From positions 124,012 through 188,011 of the forward strand of contig NZ_SWBP01000003.1 of assembly GCF_005116455.1 (NCBI RefSeq): a stretch of DNA of 64,000 nt. The letters run 5' to 3'. Shown here piece by piece: positions 1 to 8,481 of this stretch. Each line of letters opens with the position of its first letter. The stretch's first letter is position 1. Position numbers and translations under genes: made by a program. The notes under the pieces are model-generated. The model saw only the letters and a list, made by a program, of their open reading frames with translations, was not told the origin of the DNA and ran no database searches. The DNA is from Pedobacter cryophilus. GTDB taxonomy: Bacteria; Bacteroidota; Bacteroidia; Sphingobacteriales; Sphingobacteriaceae.

Positions 1-139
1 TCGTGTAAACAAATAAAATAGGATCGCCAGTTTTATCCATATTGTGATAATACCAAGTATGATAAAAATCATATTGGTTTGATTTTTCGACAAACTGTTT
101 CCATTCATTTTTTTGGTGGATGGTTATTATTTGAATCAT
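1..139 (-). CDS. FemAB-like acyl/aminoacyltransferase, N-terminal 46 codons only (runs off the window)
   Basis: An ATG on the minus strand at 137-139 opens a frame that stays open to the window edge, so only about 46 N-terminal residues are visible. They read MIQIITIHQKNEW and end in MDKTGDPILFVYT. This matches the first 50 residues of the FemAB-like protein at 2757-3824: both have an EW after about 12 residues, then D-x-Y-H-T, then MDK/LDK-x-G-x-P-hydrophobic-L-F-V. The two are clearly paralogs a few genes apart. The family uses a double GNAT fold to transfer acyl or aminoacyl groups and is common in exopolysaccharide loci. The substrate cannot be inferred from this fragment. Confidence 0.7.
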   Translation of the reverse strand, partial: MIQIITIHQKNEWKQFVEKSNQYDFYHTWYYHNMDKTGDPILFVYT

Positions 140-223
140 AACGCTAGTTTTTAATAAGTGTGGTTGTATTTTAATTTTTGGGTAGAAAGAATAACATCAA
201 ATTTTAAAATAGTTTATGATGAA

Positions 224-772
224 TTATGATTTGATTAAATCAGGTTTTTGTAGAGTTGTTTTTTGTAATCTGCTTAATTTTTGTAGTCTGTAATAATAAT
301 CTTTAGCAAGCGCCATTTCCATAAAGTCGCCGTTTTTATCAATAATTTGAAAGCCCATTTTTTTATAAACAGATAATGCAAAAGAATTGTCTTTATGAAC
401 TCTTAGAGTTATAAAATCTAATTTTAGATTGTTAAAGCCATGCTCCAATAAAAGTGCTGTTGCTTTATTACCTATACCTTTGCCCCAAAAAGAAGTTTCT
501 CCAATAAAAATATGGAAACAAGCCGTTTTATTATTCACGTTTAGTAATTGAACATTTCCTAAATATTGACCTGTTTCTTTTAAACAAATTGCAAAACGAT
601 ATTCGTCTTTGTTTTGTAAAATGCGGTATAACCATTCGGTTTCTATTTCTACAGTAATGTGTTTATTAGGTTTAAACTCTGTAAAATTCCAAATTTCGGG
701 ATTGTTACGCCACCTATATGATGTCTCTGCATCCTCTAAATTTAGTGGCCTTAAGTAAATTGAATAGTTCAT
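224..772 (-). CDS. GNAT N-acetyltransferase, RimJ/RimL type
   Basis: A 182-residue single-domain GNAT protein. The opening YLRPLNLEDAE...WRNNPEI is the usual start of RimJ/RimL-like acetyltransferases, and the acetyl-CoA pyrophosphate loop is visible as WGKGIGNKA near residue 97. The C-terminal FALSVYKKMGF is the typical last helix and strand. In glycan loci this type (PseH- or FdtC-like) acetylates the amino group of a nucleotide-linked aminosugar. Its start overlaps the stop of the upstream DegT-like gene by 4 bases, so the two are probably translationally coupled. I infer that it acetylates the aminosugar made by a locus aminotransferase. A role on another small amine cannot be excluded. 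Confidence 0.75.
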   Translation of the reverse strand: MNYSIYLRPLNLEDAETSYRWRNNPEIWNFTEFKPNKHITVEIETEWLYRILQNKDEYRFAICLKETGQYLGNVQLLNVNNKTACFHIFIGETSFWGKGIGNKATALLLEHGFNNLKLDFITLRVHKDNSFALSVYKKMGFQIIDKNGDFMEMALAKDYYYRLQKLSRLQKTTLQKPDLIKS

Positions 773-1740
773 ATAATTTGTTTTAGATAATTAATTAAAC
801 GTTGCATATCGTCATCATCATAACGATGATCTATGGGCAGAGAAACCAAGTGTTGAGTTAAATAATTTTCAAACATTTTAGTGGTAGTCCATCTTAAAAC
901 ATTAGGCCAAAACGTTGGAATATAAACTCTTTTACTAATTAGCTTTTTTGAGATTGTTTCTTTTTCTAATAGCAAAGGATAACACATGGGGGCGTCATCA
1001 TCTGCAAAGTTAATTTCTAAATTATTTTTATCGGAAAGCGCATGATGAAGCGTTTTAAAATTTTGATTTCTTATTCTTCGGCAATCTTCATAATCTATGC
1101 TAGAAAGAATTCTTTTTGTTAAAGAAGACATCCTTTTAATAGGGTTTTTGTCTAAAACTAAATTATTTTCAACAAAATTTTTATATCCTTCCTCTACACT
1201 TAAATCAATACTTTTTGTGAGGTGTGATATTCTATCATAAGAAATATCTTTTTCAAATTTTGCAGTACTCAAAATATTGCTTTGTAAATAAGCCCCGTCA
1301 GCTACTCCAAAAAATTTTCGACACGAATAAAAAGTATCTATTTGTGGTAAGGGTCTTGAAAAAAAAGCTTGTGAGGCATCAATAATAAGATTAGGAATTT
1401 CTTTACTTAACCTGTTTACTGTTAATTGTTTAATTCCAAAATAATTGGTGTACAAAAAGCATTCTGTGGGTGCGATATGAAAATCTATTACCGGATCTAA
1501 ATTTTTATCAATGGTATAAAAATAGTACTGAATACCTAGTTTTTTGATAGGCTCTAATACTACTTCGCAAGTGAAATAAGGAATATAGATAGACGAGTAA
1601 TTATTAACCTTAAGAATATACTCTAAAGCATTTCTACCAGTGTTTAATTTAATTAAAGATGGATAATACTCCTCGCCTTTAGGCAATTGCAGTTCTATGT
1701 ATCCACCAATCGCTTTTGTTCTTTTGGGATAATGTCGCAT
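769..1740 (-). CDS. DegT/DnrJ/EryC1-like PLP aminotransferase, divergent
   Basis: A 323-residue protein, shorter than the 370-430 usual for DegT sugar aminotransferases. LNTGRNALEYIL near residue 32 matches the N-terminal cofactor-binding turn. IIDASQAFFSRP around residue 120 gives the PLP-contacting Asp, and TFYSCRKFFGVADG around residue 140 carries the candidate Schiff-base Lys. The C-terminal small domain is short. It overlaps the downstream GNAT by 4 bases. The pair may make an N-acetylated aminosugar, but proteins of this divergent subgroup may have other substrates. Family assignment is fairly safe, the reaction is not. Confidence 0.65.
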   Translation of the reverse strand: MRHYPKRTKAIGGYIELQLPKGEEYYPSLIKLNTGRNALEYILKVNNYSSIYIPYFTCEVVLEPIKKLGIQYYFYTIDKNLDPVIDFHIAPTECFLYTNYFGIKQLTVNRLSKEIPNLIIDASQAFFSRPLPQIDTFYSCRKFFGVADGAYLQSNILSTAKFEKDISYDRISHLTKSIDLSVEEGYKNFVENNLVLDKNPIKRMSSLTKRILSSIDYEDCRRIRNQNFKTLHHALSDKNNLEINFADDDAPMCYPLLLEKETISKKLISKRVYIPTFWPNVLRWTTTKMFENYLTQHLVSLPIDHRYDDDDMQRLINYLKQII

Positions 1741-1831
1741 TAAAATGAAATTAATTTAAAAGGGAAATGAGTAAAAAAGCGTAATTAAATAAAGTAGAAT
1801 AGCTAAGGCAAAAAATTAAGGGTGGGTATTT

Positions 1832-2638
1832 TTAACCTTGTCCAGGTTGGTACATACGCTTATTTACAGGCTGATAGTATTCAAAAAGATTTGCCGGTAT
1901 TCTAGATTTATAGCCAACCACTTGTCTTAAACCATCACTTAAGGTTTCGCCATATTCATAACCTAAAAAACGAGGATAATCTAATTGCTGCTTAAAATGC
2001 GGACGAGTAAAACTAAGTGTGAGCACTCTCCTATTTTCTTTGGTGGTATTTTTACCAGCGGCATGCCATAAGTTAGAATCAAAAAGAATAATACTGCCTT
2101 TTTTAGCTATTGCTCTATCTGCGTTTTCATAAAAATATAATTCATCAGGTTTATCGGCTATTTTGTGAGATCCTGATAAGATATGAGTGGCGCCATTTTC
2201 TGGTGTAAAATCGTCTAATAAAACCATCATTTGAACCATCATCTTTTCTTTTCCCCAAAATGTTCTCACATCACGATGAATATTTTGAACATAAGGCTGT
2301 ACATTTTTTGAGTTCATTACTCCTCCAAAAGCGTTAATAATATAATTACCGCCTAAAAAAAGTTTCATCTCATCATCGCAATATAAACGGTCTAAAAATT
2401 TGAGCGCAAAATTATCAGCCTCTAAAAGGTGATGAAGCGTACCCTCCATATTTTGATCTATACCATTCAAAATTTGAATTTGTCTTCTTCTTTCATAAGC
2501 ATCTTCTAAAGAGTTATTTATTTCGTCAACAAATTCTGGTTCTAATGCATTCTCATACACAATCCAGCCATATCGATCCATAGTTTTTAAAAAGTCGGCA
2601 GTAGCAACTTTATCTGAGTAGTTAAATTTATTTTTCAT
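1832..2638 (-). CDS. Phytanoyl-CoA dioxygenase (PhyH) family Fe(II)/2-oxoglutarate oxygenase
   Basis: A 268-residue protein with the PhyH double-stranded beta-helix signature. The iron-binding HxD is in NIHRDVRTFWG near residue 120. The distal His is in SNLWHAAGKN near residue 190, followed by RRVLTLSFTRPHF with the Arg that would hold 2-oxoglutarate. Proteins of this family hydroxylate varied small molecules and secondary metabolites. Placement inside a polysaccharide locus between a DegT-like and a FemAB-like gene suggests hydroxylation of a sugar substituent or of an acyl or amino-acid decoration. That is inference only. It is separated by about 100 bases on each side, so it may have its own promoter. 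Confidence 0.75.
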   Translation of the reverse strand: MKNKFNYSDKVATADFLKTMDRYGWIVYENALEPEFVDEINNSLEDAYERRRQIQILNGIDQNMEGTLHHLLEADNFALKFLDRLYCDDEMKLFLGGNYIINAFGGVMNSKNVQPYVQNIHRDVRTFWGKEKMMVQMMVLLDDFTPENGATHILSGSHKIADKPDELYFYENADRAIAKKGSIILFDSNLWHAAGKNTTKENRRVLTLSFTRPHFKQQLDYPRFLGYEYGETLSDGLRQVVGYKSRIPANLFEYYQPVNKRMYQPGQG

Positions 2639-2756
2639 GATAAATTATATTTATTTAAAAATTAATGAAACAAAAAAGGGCAAAGCATAGCAATCAGACT
2701 ATTAAAATAGCAAGTGCTTTAGCTTTAGAATAGAAAATTTATTTTTCTTTTAGTGG

Positions 2757-3824
2757 CTAAGTAAGGGCCATATTAGATGATTTATTTGCCTGTACCGAGC
2801 GATATAATGGAAAGAAACCATCATCAACATTTATATTTTTTTCATTTACTATAGCCTGATATCTTTCATCATCTACTATGTAACACCAAATATGATCTTC
2901 TAAAAAAAGGTTAGAGAAATAAGATTTAAAGATAAAAAGCGAATCGTTTTGACCTCTTAATCCACCACCCAAATGAAAATATTTAGCGCCCATTTCTCTG
3001 CCAATAATGCTTATTTCATCTGTAAGTAATTTACTTGGCGATTCTTTAATATAATTGGCATTTGTAGCTGATAAATGATTTCTGATGATATTTTTAGAAC
3101 AAATAATTAGCGCTCCACAAATGGCTACATCACCATCATAAACAAGTATTAATTTGCAGTTTAATGCGCTATTTTTAAGCATTTCAGAAAAATAATCTTC
3201 ACTAAAATAATAACTTTCTGATGCCGATAGCCTGTTCATATTATCTGCGTACATTTCTGTAAAAAGCCTTATTTCTTGTTGATTAGCGGCTTCTTTAACT
3301 AAATAATTGCGTTTTCTTAATTGTCTAATTTGACGAGCCAATCTTTTATTATAGTTTTCTCTTTGAGCCTCTAAAGAGATAGTTAAATCCATATAAATAG
3401 TTTTTCCATTGGCTTTAATATCACCCAAGTTGTTTAGTAATTTAGTTTGATTAAAAAATGGATGCAGCCGAGCAAATACGGAAATGCATTTTTCGTCAGC
3501 TAAAAAATCATTGAAACAAGTTTCAAAATCTTCTTTGGTTTGCGCATCAATATCTTCTATTTTTTTATTAGAAATTGGCCCACAGTAACCATAAATGGAT
3601 GTGAGATCAAATAAAAATGAATTTTCAATTTGCCTTTTAAGTAAAGGAAATGCTATAAAATTATTTTCATTTTGAAACACAAAAAGTACTGGAGTTCCTC
3701 TTTTATCTAGGGCATGATACTCATAAGTGTGGTAAACATCATGATCAAATGATTGGTCAATATATTTACTCCATTCTTCTTGAGCAGTCACCACAATTGG
3801 AGCGTAGGTCATTTCAATCATCAT
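2757..3824 (-). CDS. FemAB-like protein with GNAT (Acetyltransf_6) fold
   Basis: A 355-residue protein of the FemAB-related/BioF2-like group found in exopolysaccharide loci. The first half resembles the partial protein at 1-139. The second half has the basic helix RLARQIRQLRKRN near residue 165, the NMNRLSASESYYFSEDYF segment, and the acyl-CoA-fold strands ILVYDGDVAICGALIICS and KYFHLGGGLRGQNDS. FemX-type members add amino acids from aminoacyl-tRNA to peptidoglycan, and EPS-locus members are thought to transfer acyl or aminoacyl groups to sugars. Two copies within 4 kb suggest two successive or alternative decorations. The start is the first of several Met codons (MMIEM); a start a few codons later is possible. 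Confidence 0.7.
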   Translation of the reverse strand: MMIEMTYAPIVVTAQEEWSKYIDQSFDHDVYHTYEYHALDKRGTPVLFVFQNENNFIAFPLLKRQIENSFLFDLTSIYGYCGPISNKKIEDIDAQTKEDFETCFNDFLADEKCISVFARLHPFFNQTKLLNNLGDIKANGKTIYMDLTISLEAQRENYNKRLARQIRQLRKRNYLVKEAANQQEIRLFTEMYADNMNRLSASESYYFSEDYFSEMLKNSALNCKLILVYDGDVAICGALIICSKNIIRNHLSATNANYIKESPSKLLTDEISIIGREMGAKYFHLGGGLRGQNDSLFIFKSYFSNLFLEDHIWCYIVDDERYQAIVNEKNINVDDGFFPLYRSVQANKSSNMALT

Positions 3825-3871
3825 AGCGTTTTAAGATTATTAATTAGATTTTAGGCGAAGAATTTATTTTA

Positions 3872-5035
3872 TTAAGCGATGCTTACGGTATTGGCTTCTA
3901 AAATGTAAAGCATGTGGCGGTTTACTTTATGAACATCAAACTTTTCAAAAGCATAGTCTCTACCATTTCTACCAAATGAGATGATATCACTAGGGTTTAA
4001 AATAAAATGTTGCATTTTTTCGGCTAAAGCCTGAATATTTTTTATTGGGATTAAAAAACCACTTTGATGACCATTAGTTAAATCAATAGTTTCTTTGCAA
4101 CCTACAGAATCACTGGTGATAATAGCCCTGCCCATTGCCATAGCTTCTAGTAAAGACCGGGGAACTCCCTCACCGTAATAAGAAGGTAAAACCACGGCTG
4201 ATGAATCTTTAATATGAGGCCTCACATCGTCAACTTCGCCTAAATAATCAATCACCAATCCCAATTTAATTTCTTTGTACAAATCTGAATGAATAGCATC
4301 TACATTATGATCATAAGGACCTATTAATTTGAATTTTACATCTGGATATTTTTGTCGAATTAATTTTGCGGCTTCATAATATTCTTTAATTCCTTTAGCA
4401 TTAATTAACCTGGCAATCATTAAAAAACTTAAAGTGTTTGCTTTAGGTTTAGAATATTCATAGTGAGATAAATCAACACCAGAGCCGTTTACTACAAAGG
4501 TTTTGTTTTTTTTACTGATAATTCCGCTTTGAATTAAAGTATTATAATCATCCTTGTTTTGTAAAATAAGACGGGTTCTATGGTTGGCTTTTAAACTATA
4601 TTTTAATAGCGTTTGAGTAATTTTTTTTAATAGACCTTTACTTTTGCTCTGATCTAAAAAGTTGTAACCCAAGCCAGTTAGCATAGGCGATATATTATTT
4701 ACATTGCAATAATTAGCTATTAATGAGCCATAAATTACAGGTTTAAACGTATAAGGAAAAAATACATCGGGTTTAATTTGTTTAATGAGTTTGTATAATT
4801 TTATGATATAAACCACATCAGAAAATATAGAAACATTGCTGCCATCTAAATTATTTTCATAAACACTTACTCCCATTGCATCAAGCTGATCTCTAACCTC
4901 ATCTTGATGAATTTTTGGCGTAAAAACAGCCACTTTATTATTAACTAATAAGGCCTCCATGAGCTTTCCCCTGAAACCAAGCAGAGAGCGAGAAGAATCG
5001 CAAGCGATAAGAATTTGTTTTTTTTTGTATTCCAC
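3872..5035 (-). CDS. Glycosyltransferase family 4
   Basis: A 387-residue GT-B glycosyltransferase. The N-terminal half has the acceptor-domain pattern with KPDVFFPYTFKPVIYGSLIAN. The C-terminal half holds the donor site: FLMIARLINAKGI, then LIGPYD, then GEGVPRSLLEAMAMGRAII, which carries the E-x7-E retaining GT4 signature. It is cytoplasmic and adds one sugar to the lipid-linked repeat unit. The frame opens with GTG; no in-frame ATG lies between the upstream TAG and residue 25, so GTG is the only reasonable start. WcaI/PglA-like behaviour is likely, but the sugar cannot be told. Confidence 0.85.
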   Translation of the reverse strand: MEYKKKQILIACDSSRSLLGFRGKLMEALLVNNKVAVFTPKIHQDEVRDQLDAMGVSVYENNLDGSNVSIFSDVVYIIKLYKLIKQIKPDVFFPYTFKPVIYGSLIANYCNVNNISPMLTGLGYNFLDQSKSKGLLKKITQTLLKYSLKANHRTRLILQNKDDYNTLIQSGIISKKNKTFVVNGSGVDLSHYEYSKPKANTLSFLMIARLINAKGIKEYYEAAKLIRQKYPDVKFKLIGPYDHNVDAIHSDLYKEIKLGLVIDYLGEVDDVRPHIKDSSAVVLPSYYGEGVPRSLLEAMAMGRAIITSDSVGCKETIDLTNGHQSGFLIPIKNIQALAEKMQHFILNPSDIISFGRNGRDYAFEKFDVHKVNRHMLYILEANTVSIA

Positions 5036-5106
5036 GATAGAGATATTTTTAGATGTAAAAGGCTAGGTGAATTTCCTGATAAGATTGAATTTTAAATTAG
5101 CGAAAT

Positions 5107-5147
5107 TTTAACCACAGCTTACGCAGAGCCCACAGAGCTGAGTGATA
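5107..5147 (+). repeat. Diverged single copy of the CACAAAG/CACAGAG dispersed repeat
   Basis: The stretch contains TTAACCACAG, then GCAGAGCCCACAGAG. It resembles, in the opposite orientation, the module TTAACCACAAAGCC...CACAAAG that recurs at 47,041-47,722. It is shorter and more degenerate. The relationship is by eye only. Confidence 0.45.
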
Positions 5148-5357
5148 TATAATCATTATTAATAACGAGTTGGAGCTTTTAAAACCCTCCAAATCTCTTT
5201 AAGGCTTCATCCTTTTTAATTCACGATAAACAGATGATAACAATAGTTACCGAAAAATAAATTATCAAAAAATCAATCAAAAAATAGAAACCTTATTAGG
5301 GAAATAGGGATTTAAAAAATTAGATAGAAGGTGTTTTAAGGTAGAATTCAAATAAAT

Positions 5358-5394
5358 AATGAAGCGCTAAACTCTTAAGAGATAGCGCATCATT
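5358..5394 (-). terminator. Hairpin terminator after the pectate lyase gene
   Basis: The arms AATGAAGCGCTA and TAGCGCATCATT pair with one mismatch, and the inner CTCTTAAGAG is itself self-complementary, giving a long nearly perfect stem. On the minus strand it is followed by ATTATTTATTTG, which is T-rich but not a pure T run. It lies 40 bases after the lyase stop codon. Confidence 0.6.
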
Positions 5395-5433
5395 ACAAGC
5401 AATAATATAGTTTAACTTATTTAAAAAAGCAAT

Positions 5434-6846
5434 TTAGTACTTAGGTCCCGCTTCGCTCAATACTCTGGCTGGTACATCAGCAGCACCAATTAATATTGAT
5501 TTATATTCGTATTCAGGAATCCAGCTAGATGCACTTGTAGATATTTGGTTAGCTCCACAATTTTTATAAATATTGGTAGAAGCACCACTCACAAAACCTG
5601 GTTTTGCATTAAACTCAGTGTAAATTGGAATGTTCTGATTCTCGAAATAATTATTATCAGTTCTTACAGTTGCATTCATTGTTACACCTATTCCATAACC
5701 ACTTCCATTAGAAATGTAGTTGTTAAACACATGCATATAACCAAATCTGGTACAAGGCTGTCTTTCAGATACGTTATAGAAATAGTTACCATATAAAGTC
5801 ACTCTTAAATGGCCAATATCTGTAGTTTGTAAATCTCCACTACCAATTAATAGGGCAATATGGGTATCGTGAAATTTGTTATTAGATATAGTTACAAAAT
5901 CTGATCTGTCTGTTACTTCTAACAATTCGTCATAATAATCCCATCCGTGGGTTCTATCTTGCCAAAATTCACAATGATCAACCCAAATATGGTGAGTAGT
6001 TTCTTTAATGGTAATACAATCGCCACCAACAACTTTATTAATCTTCATGTTTTTGATAATGATGTTGTTTACACGATAAAGTGCTAAACCAACACCATTT
6101 AAAGTTGCTCCGTTTAATCCTATAATAGTTTTATTAGAAGCCACATCTATAGAACCTGTTCCGGTAAAATTACCCGAAACCTGTATAATTAACGGCGAAC
6201 TTGATTTTGCTGCAGTCCTAAAATCAGCAAGGTTAGTTACGGTTACGGTTTGTCCACCTTGTCCACCAGTTGTGGCACCACCTACCATAGCATACCCAAT
6301 TGGCCCGGTTGTAGAAACAGGTACTGGCGTTGGCGTTGGTGTAGGAGTTGGTGTAGGAGTTGGCGTTGGTGTAACAGTTATTGGTTCTTCTACCGTTACG
6401 GTTGAAACTGTACTAATGGTATAAGTGTACTTTCTTCCATTTCTTTTAGGATTTGTATTATCAGAAGATGAAAAATACAATTCTTTACCCCAATGGCTAA
6501 ACCTGCCTTTTCCATAAGTTCTTATCGCTTTATGAGCAGAATGAGCAGGACCAATCTCTTTTCCGTTTTCAAAAAGTTTAACGGTAGAAGTTGTTGGGGC
6601 AGATTCTGTATCTCCGGCAGTTGCGAAATTAGGTTGAATGTAAAAAGCATAGCCAGAATCTTTGACTGCTTTTGACATATCCAAAGTCCCTGATGAAGTC
6701 ACTGTACTTGTTGTTGTTGTTGCGCTTAAATCGTTAGTGCTTAGAGGAACAATTTCTTCAGAGTCCTTTTTACACTGTGTAAACAAGATAATTGCTAGTA
6801 ATAGCATTGACATTAGGCTTTTACTTTTGATGCTGATTTTTCTCAT
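5434..6846 (-). CDS. Secreted lipoprotein pectate lyase, polysaccharide lyase family 1
   Basis: A 470-residue protein with a lipoprotein signal peptide (hydrophobic MLLLAIILF, then TQCKK, Cys near residue 25). A small beta domain (FENGKEIGPAHS...YGKGRFSHWG) precedes a Thr-Pro linker near residues 160-175, then a PL1 parallel beta-helix from about residue 180. Visible PL1 signatures are HHIWVDHCEFW, DELLEVTDRSDFVTISNN (the Ca-binding acidic residues), LLIGSGD and RQPCTRFGYMHVFNN, where the second Arg is the expected catalytic base. It cleaves alpha-1,4-linked galacturonate by beta-elimination. Between a glycosyltransferase and a UDP-glucuronate epimerase, it may trim or release the locus's own polymer as AlgL does for alginate. 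A role in plant pectin use is the alternative. Confidence 0.88.
   Translation of the reverse strand: MRKISIKSKSLMSMLLLAIILFTQCKKDSEEIVPLSTNDLSATTTTSTVTSSGTLDMSKAVKDSGYAFYIQPNFATAGDTESAPTTSTVKLFENGKEIGPAHSAHKAIRTYGKGRFSHWGKELYFSSSDNTNPKRNGRKYTYTISTVSTVTVEEPITVTPTPTPTPTPTPTPTPVPVSTTGPIGYAMVGGATTGGQGGQTVTVTNLADFRTAAKSSSPLIIQVSGNFTGTGSIDVASNKTIIGLNGATLNGVGLALYRVNNIIIKNMKINKVVGGDCITIKETTHHIWVDHCEFWQDRTHGWDYYDELLEVTDRSDFVTISNNKFHDTHIALLIGSGDLQTTDIGHLRVTLYGNYFYNVSERQPCTRFGYMHVFNNYISNGSGYGIGVTMNATVRTDNNYFENQNIPIYTEFNAKPGFVSGASTNIYKNCGANQISTSASSWIPEYEYKSILIGAADVPARVLSEAGPKY
6323..6373 (-). repeat. Short tandem repeat coding the Thr-Pro linker
   Basis: Repeated units of GGCGTTGGTGTAGGAGTT type on the plus strand encode alternating Thr-Pro in the lyase linker. 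Such linkers vary in length by slippage. Confidence 0.7.
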
Positions 6847-7315
6847 AATTCTAATTTTTTTAAATACATCAGCTTAAACGGGGTGGTAAAAGCTTGGGAT
6901 ATATTCAAAAAAGTAGGATTAGAGTACTTTTTTATTAAGGAATCTATTAATAAATAGGTAAACCTCAATTAAATAAAACTAAATATTTCTTTTAAAGAAA
7001 AAATACTTTTTTATATAAACATATTTTGAAAGAAAAGATTAATTAAAAATTATAAAAGATTAATTTATGAGTAATTAGAAATTTTATTGCGGTTAGAAAT
7101 GTTAATAACTTTATTAAAGTTTACAAAAAACACCTTATACCTGACCTGATTTTGGTTGGAAATTTGGTGATTTTGGTCATATTCAGTCACGGTAATGCAA
7201 TAATTAAGTCATTTAATTGCAATAAACAATTGTTGGATTCCTAAAAGCAGCTTTGATTGTAATATTGTTGTTTTAAATAATGAAATATTTTGTGATTCCA
7301 ATTGATTTTGGTCAA
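6847..7315. other. Intergenic region upstream of the pectate lyase
   Basis: About 470 AT-rich bases with no supported gene on either strand. It must contain the lyase promoter. A small perfect palindrome, AACTTTA-T-TAAAGTT, lies at 7107-7121, about 260 bases before the lyase start, and could be an operator. The length and isolation suggest that the lyase is regulated separately from the flanking biosynthetic genes. Confidence 0.5.
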
Positions 7316-8389
7316 CTAAGCGAATGCTTCTAGTTCTTTATAAGCGTAGTATTCTTTATACCATTCTACAAAGTTTTTGACCCCTTCTGCTACAGAAACT
7401 TTTGGTTCGTAATTCAGTTCAGATTTTAATTGTCCTACATCAGCCCAGGTTTCAGAAACATCACCATCTTGCAATGGCAAATAGGTTTTCTTTGCCAATA
7501 TGCCAATGTTTTTTTCTATTTCAGAAACAAAATCCAATAAATTAACCGTATTGCCTCTACCAATATTAAAAATACGATATGGCGCTTTAGAACTTGCTGG
7601 ATCTGGTTTTTGACCATCCCAATTAGGATTACTATTTGCAGAATGATCAAATACTTTTGAAATTCCACCAATAATATCATCTACATAGGTGAAATCTCTT
7701 TTCATGTTTCCGTTATTAAAAACATTGATATTTTCACCATCCATAATGGCCTTGGTAAAAAGAAATAAAGCCATATCGGGCCTACCCCAAGGGCCATAAA
7801 CGGTAAAGAAACGTAAAGCCGTTGTGGGTAAATTAAATAAATGACTGTAAGCATGAGCCATTAATTCGTTGCTTTTTTTAGATGCAGCGTAAAGCGAAAC
7901 AGGATGATCTACGTTATCATTCACAGAAAAAGGCATTTTCTCATTTAAGCCATAAACGCTTGATGAGCTTGCATAAATTAAATGCCCTACTTTTTGATGT
8001 CGGCAACACTCTAAAATATTTAAAAAACCTTTAATATTTGAATCTATATAAGCATTTGGATTAATTAAGCTGTACCTCACTCCTGCTTGAGCTGCTAAAT
8101 TGCAAACAGCATCAAATTTATATTTCTCAAATAATTTATTTAAGCCTTCTTGATCGGTTAAATCAAGTTTTATGAATTTATAATTAGGCAAATTTTCACT
8201 CTTTACTTCTTTACCATAAGCAATATCTTCTTTGTGAATGCCTGTATTTGCTAGTCGGTTGTATTTTAAATTTACATCATAGTAATCATTGATATTATCA
8301 AGTCCTACTACTTCTTCTCCACGATTTACAAGGTGTTTCACCAAATGAAAACCAATAAAGCCGGCGCTGCCAGTTACTAATACTTTCAT
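7316..8389 (-). CDS. UDP-glucuronate 4-epimerase-like SDR (LpsL/CapI/WbnF type)
   Basis: A 357-residue extended short-chain dehydrogenase. GSAGFIGFHL at the N-terminus is the NAD-binding turn, LDNINDYYDVNLKYNRL is characteristic of UDP-glucuronate epimerases of the LpsL/CapI group, and SSSSVYG with SLYAASKKSNE supplies the catalytic Ser and Tyr-x3-Lys. It interconverts UDP-glucuronate and UDP-galacturonate in the cytoplasm. It is separated by about 470 bases from the pectate lyase that would act on a galacturonate polymer. No UDP-glucose dehydrogenase dedicated to GlcA is seen in the window, so UDP-GlcA must come from elsewhere. Confidence 0.82.
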   Translation of the reverse strand: MKVLVTGSAGFIGFHLVKHLVNRGEEVVGLDNINDYYDVNLKYNRLANTGIHKEDIAYGKEVKSENLPNYKFIKLDLTDQEGLNKLFEKYKFDAVCNLAAQAGVRYSLINPNAYIDSNIKGFLNILECCRHQKVGHLIYASSSSVYGLNEKMPFSVNDNVDHPVSLYAASKKSNELMAHAYSHLFNLPTTALRFFTVYGPWGRPDMALFLFTKAIMDGENINVFNNGNMKRDFTYVDDIIGGISKVFDHSANSNPNWDGQKPDPASSKAPYRIFNIGRGNTVNLLDFVSEIEKNIGILAKKTYLPLQDGDVSETWADVGQLKSELNYEPKVSVAEGVKNFVEWYKEYYAYKELEAFA

Positions 8390-8481
8390 GATAGAATTAT
8401 TAAATGTTTTAGATAGGTTAAAAAAGGAAATGTATAAAATCCTGATGAAATTGGGATTGGTAAATACTTGATTTTAACAGG

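Larger units (their letters stand above)
5036..5433. other. Intergenic region between GT4 gene and pectate lyase
   Basis: About 400 bases with no convincing gene. It holds the terminator-like hairpin at 5358-5394 that follows the pectate lyase, and at 5107-5147 a diverged piece of the dispersed repeat family found in bulk at 47 kb. The GT4 promoter presumably lies here, but no clear -7 element could be fixed. Confidence 0.6.

Noticed and set aside
5545-6877. Plus-strand frames opposite the pectate lyase
   Set aside because: They are antisense shadows with no family resemblance and no start signals, lying entirely or mostly within the well-supported lyase.
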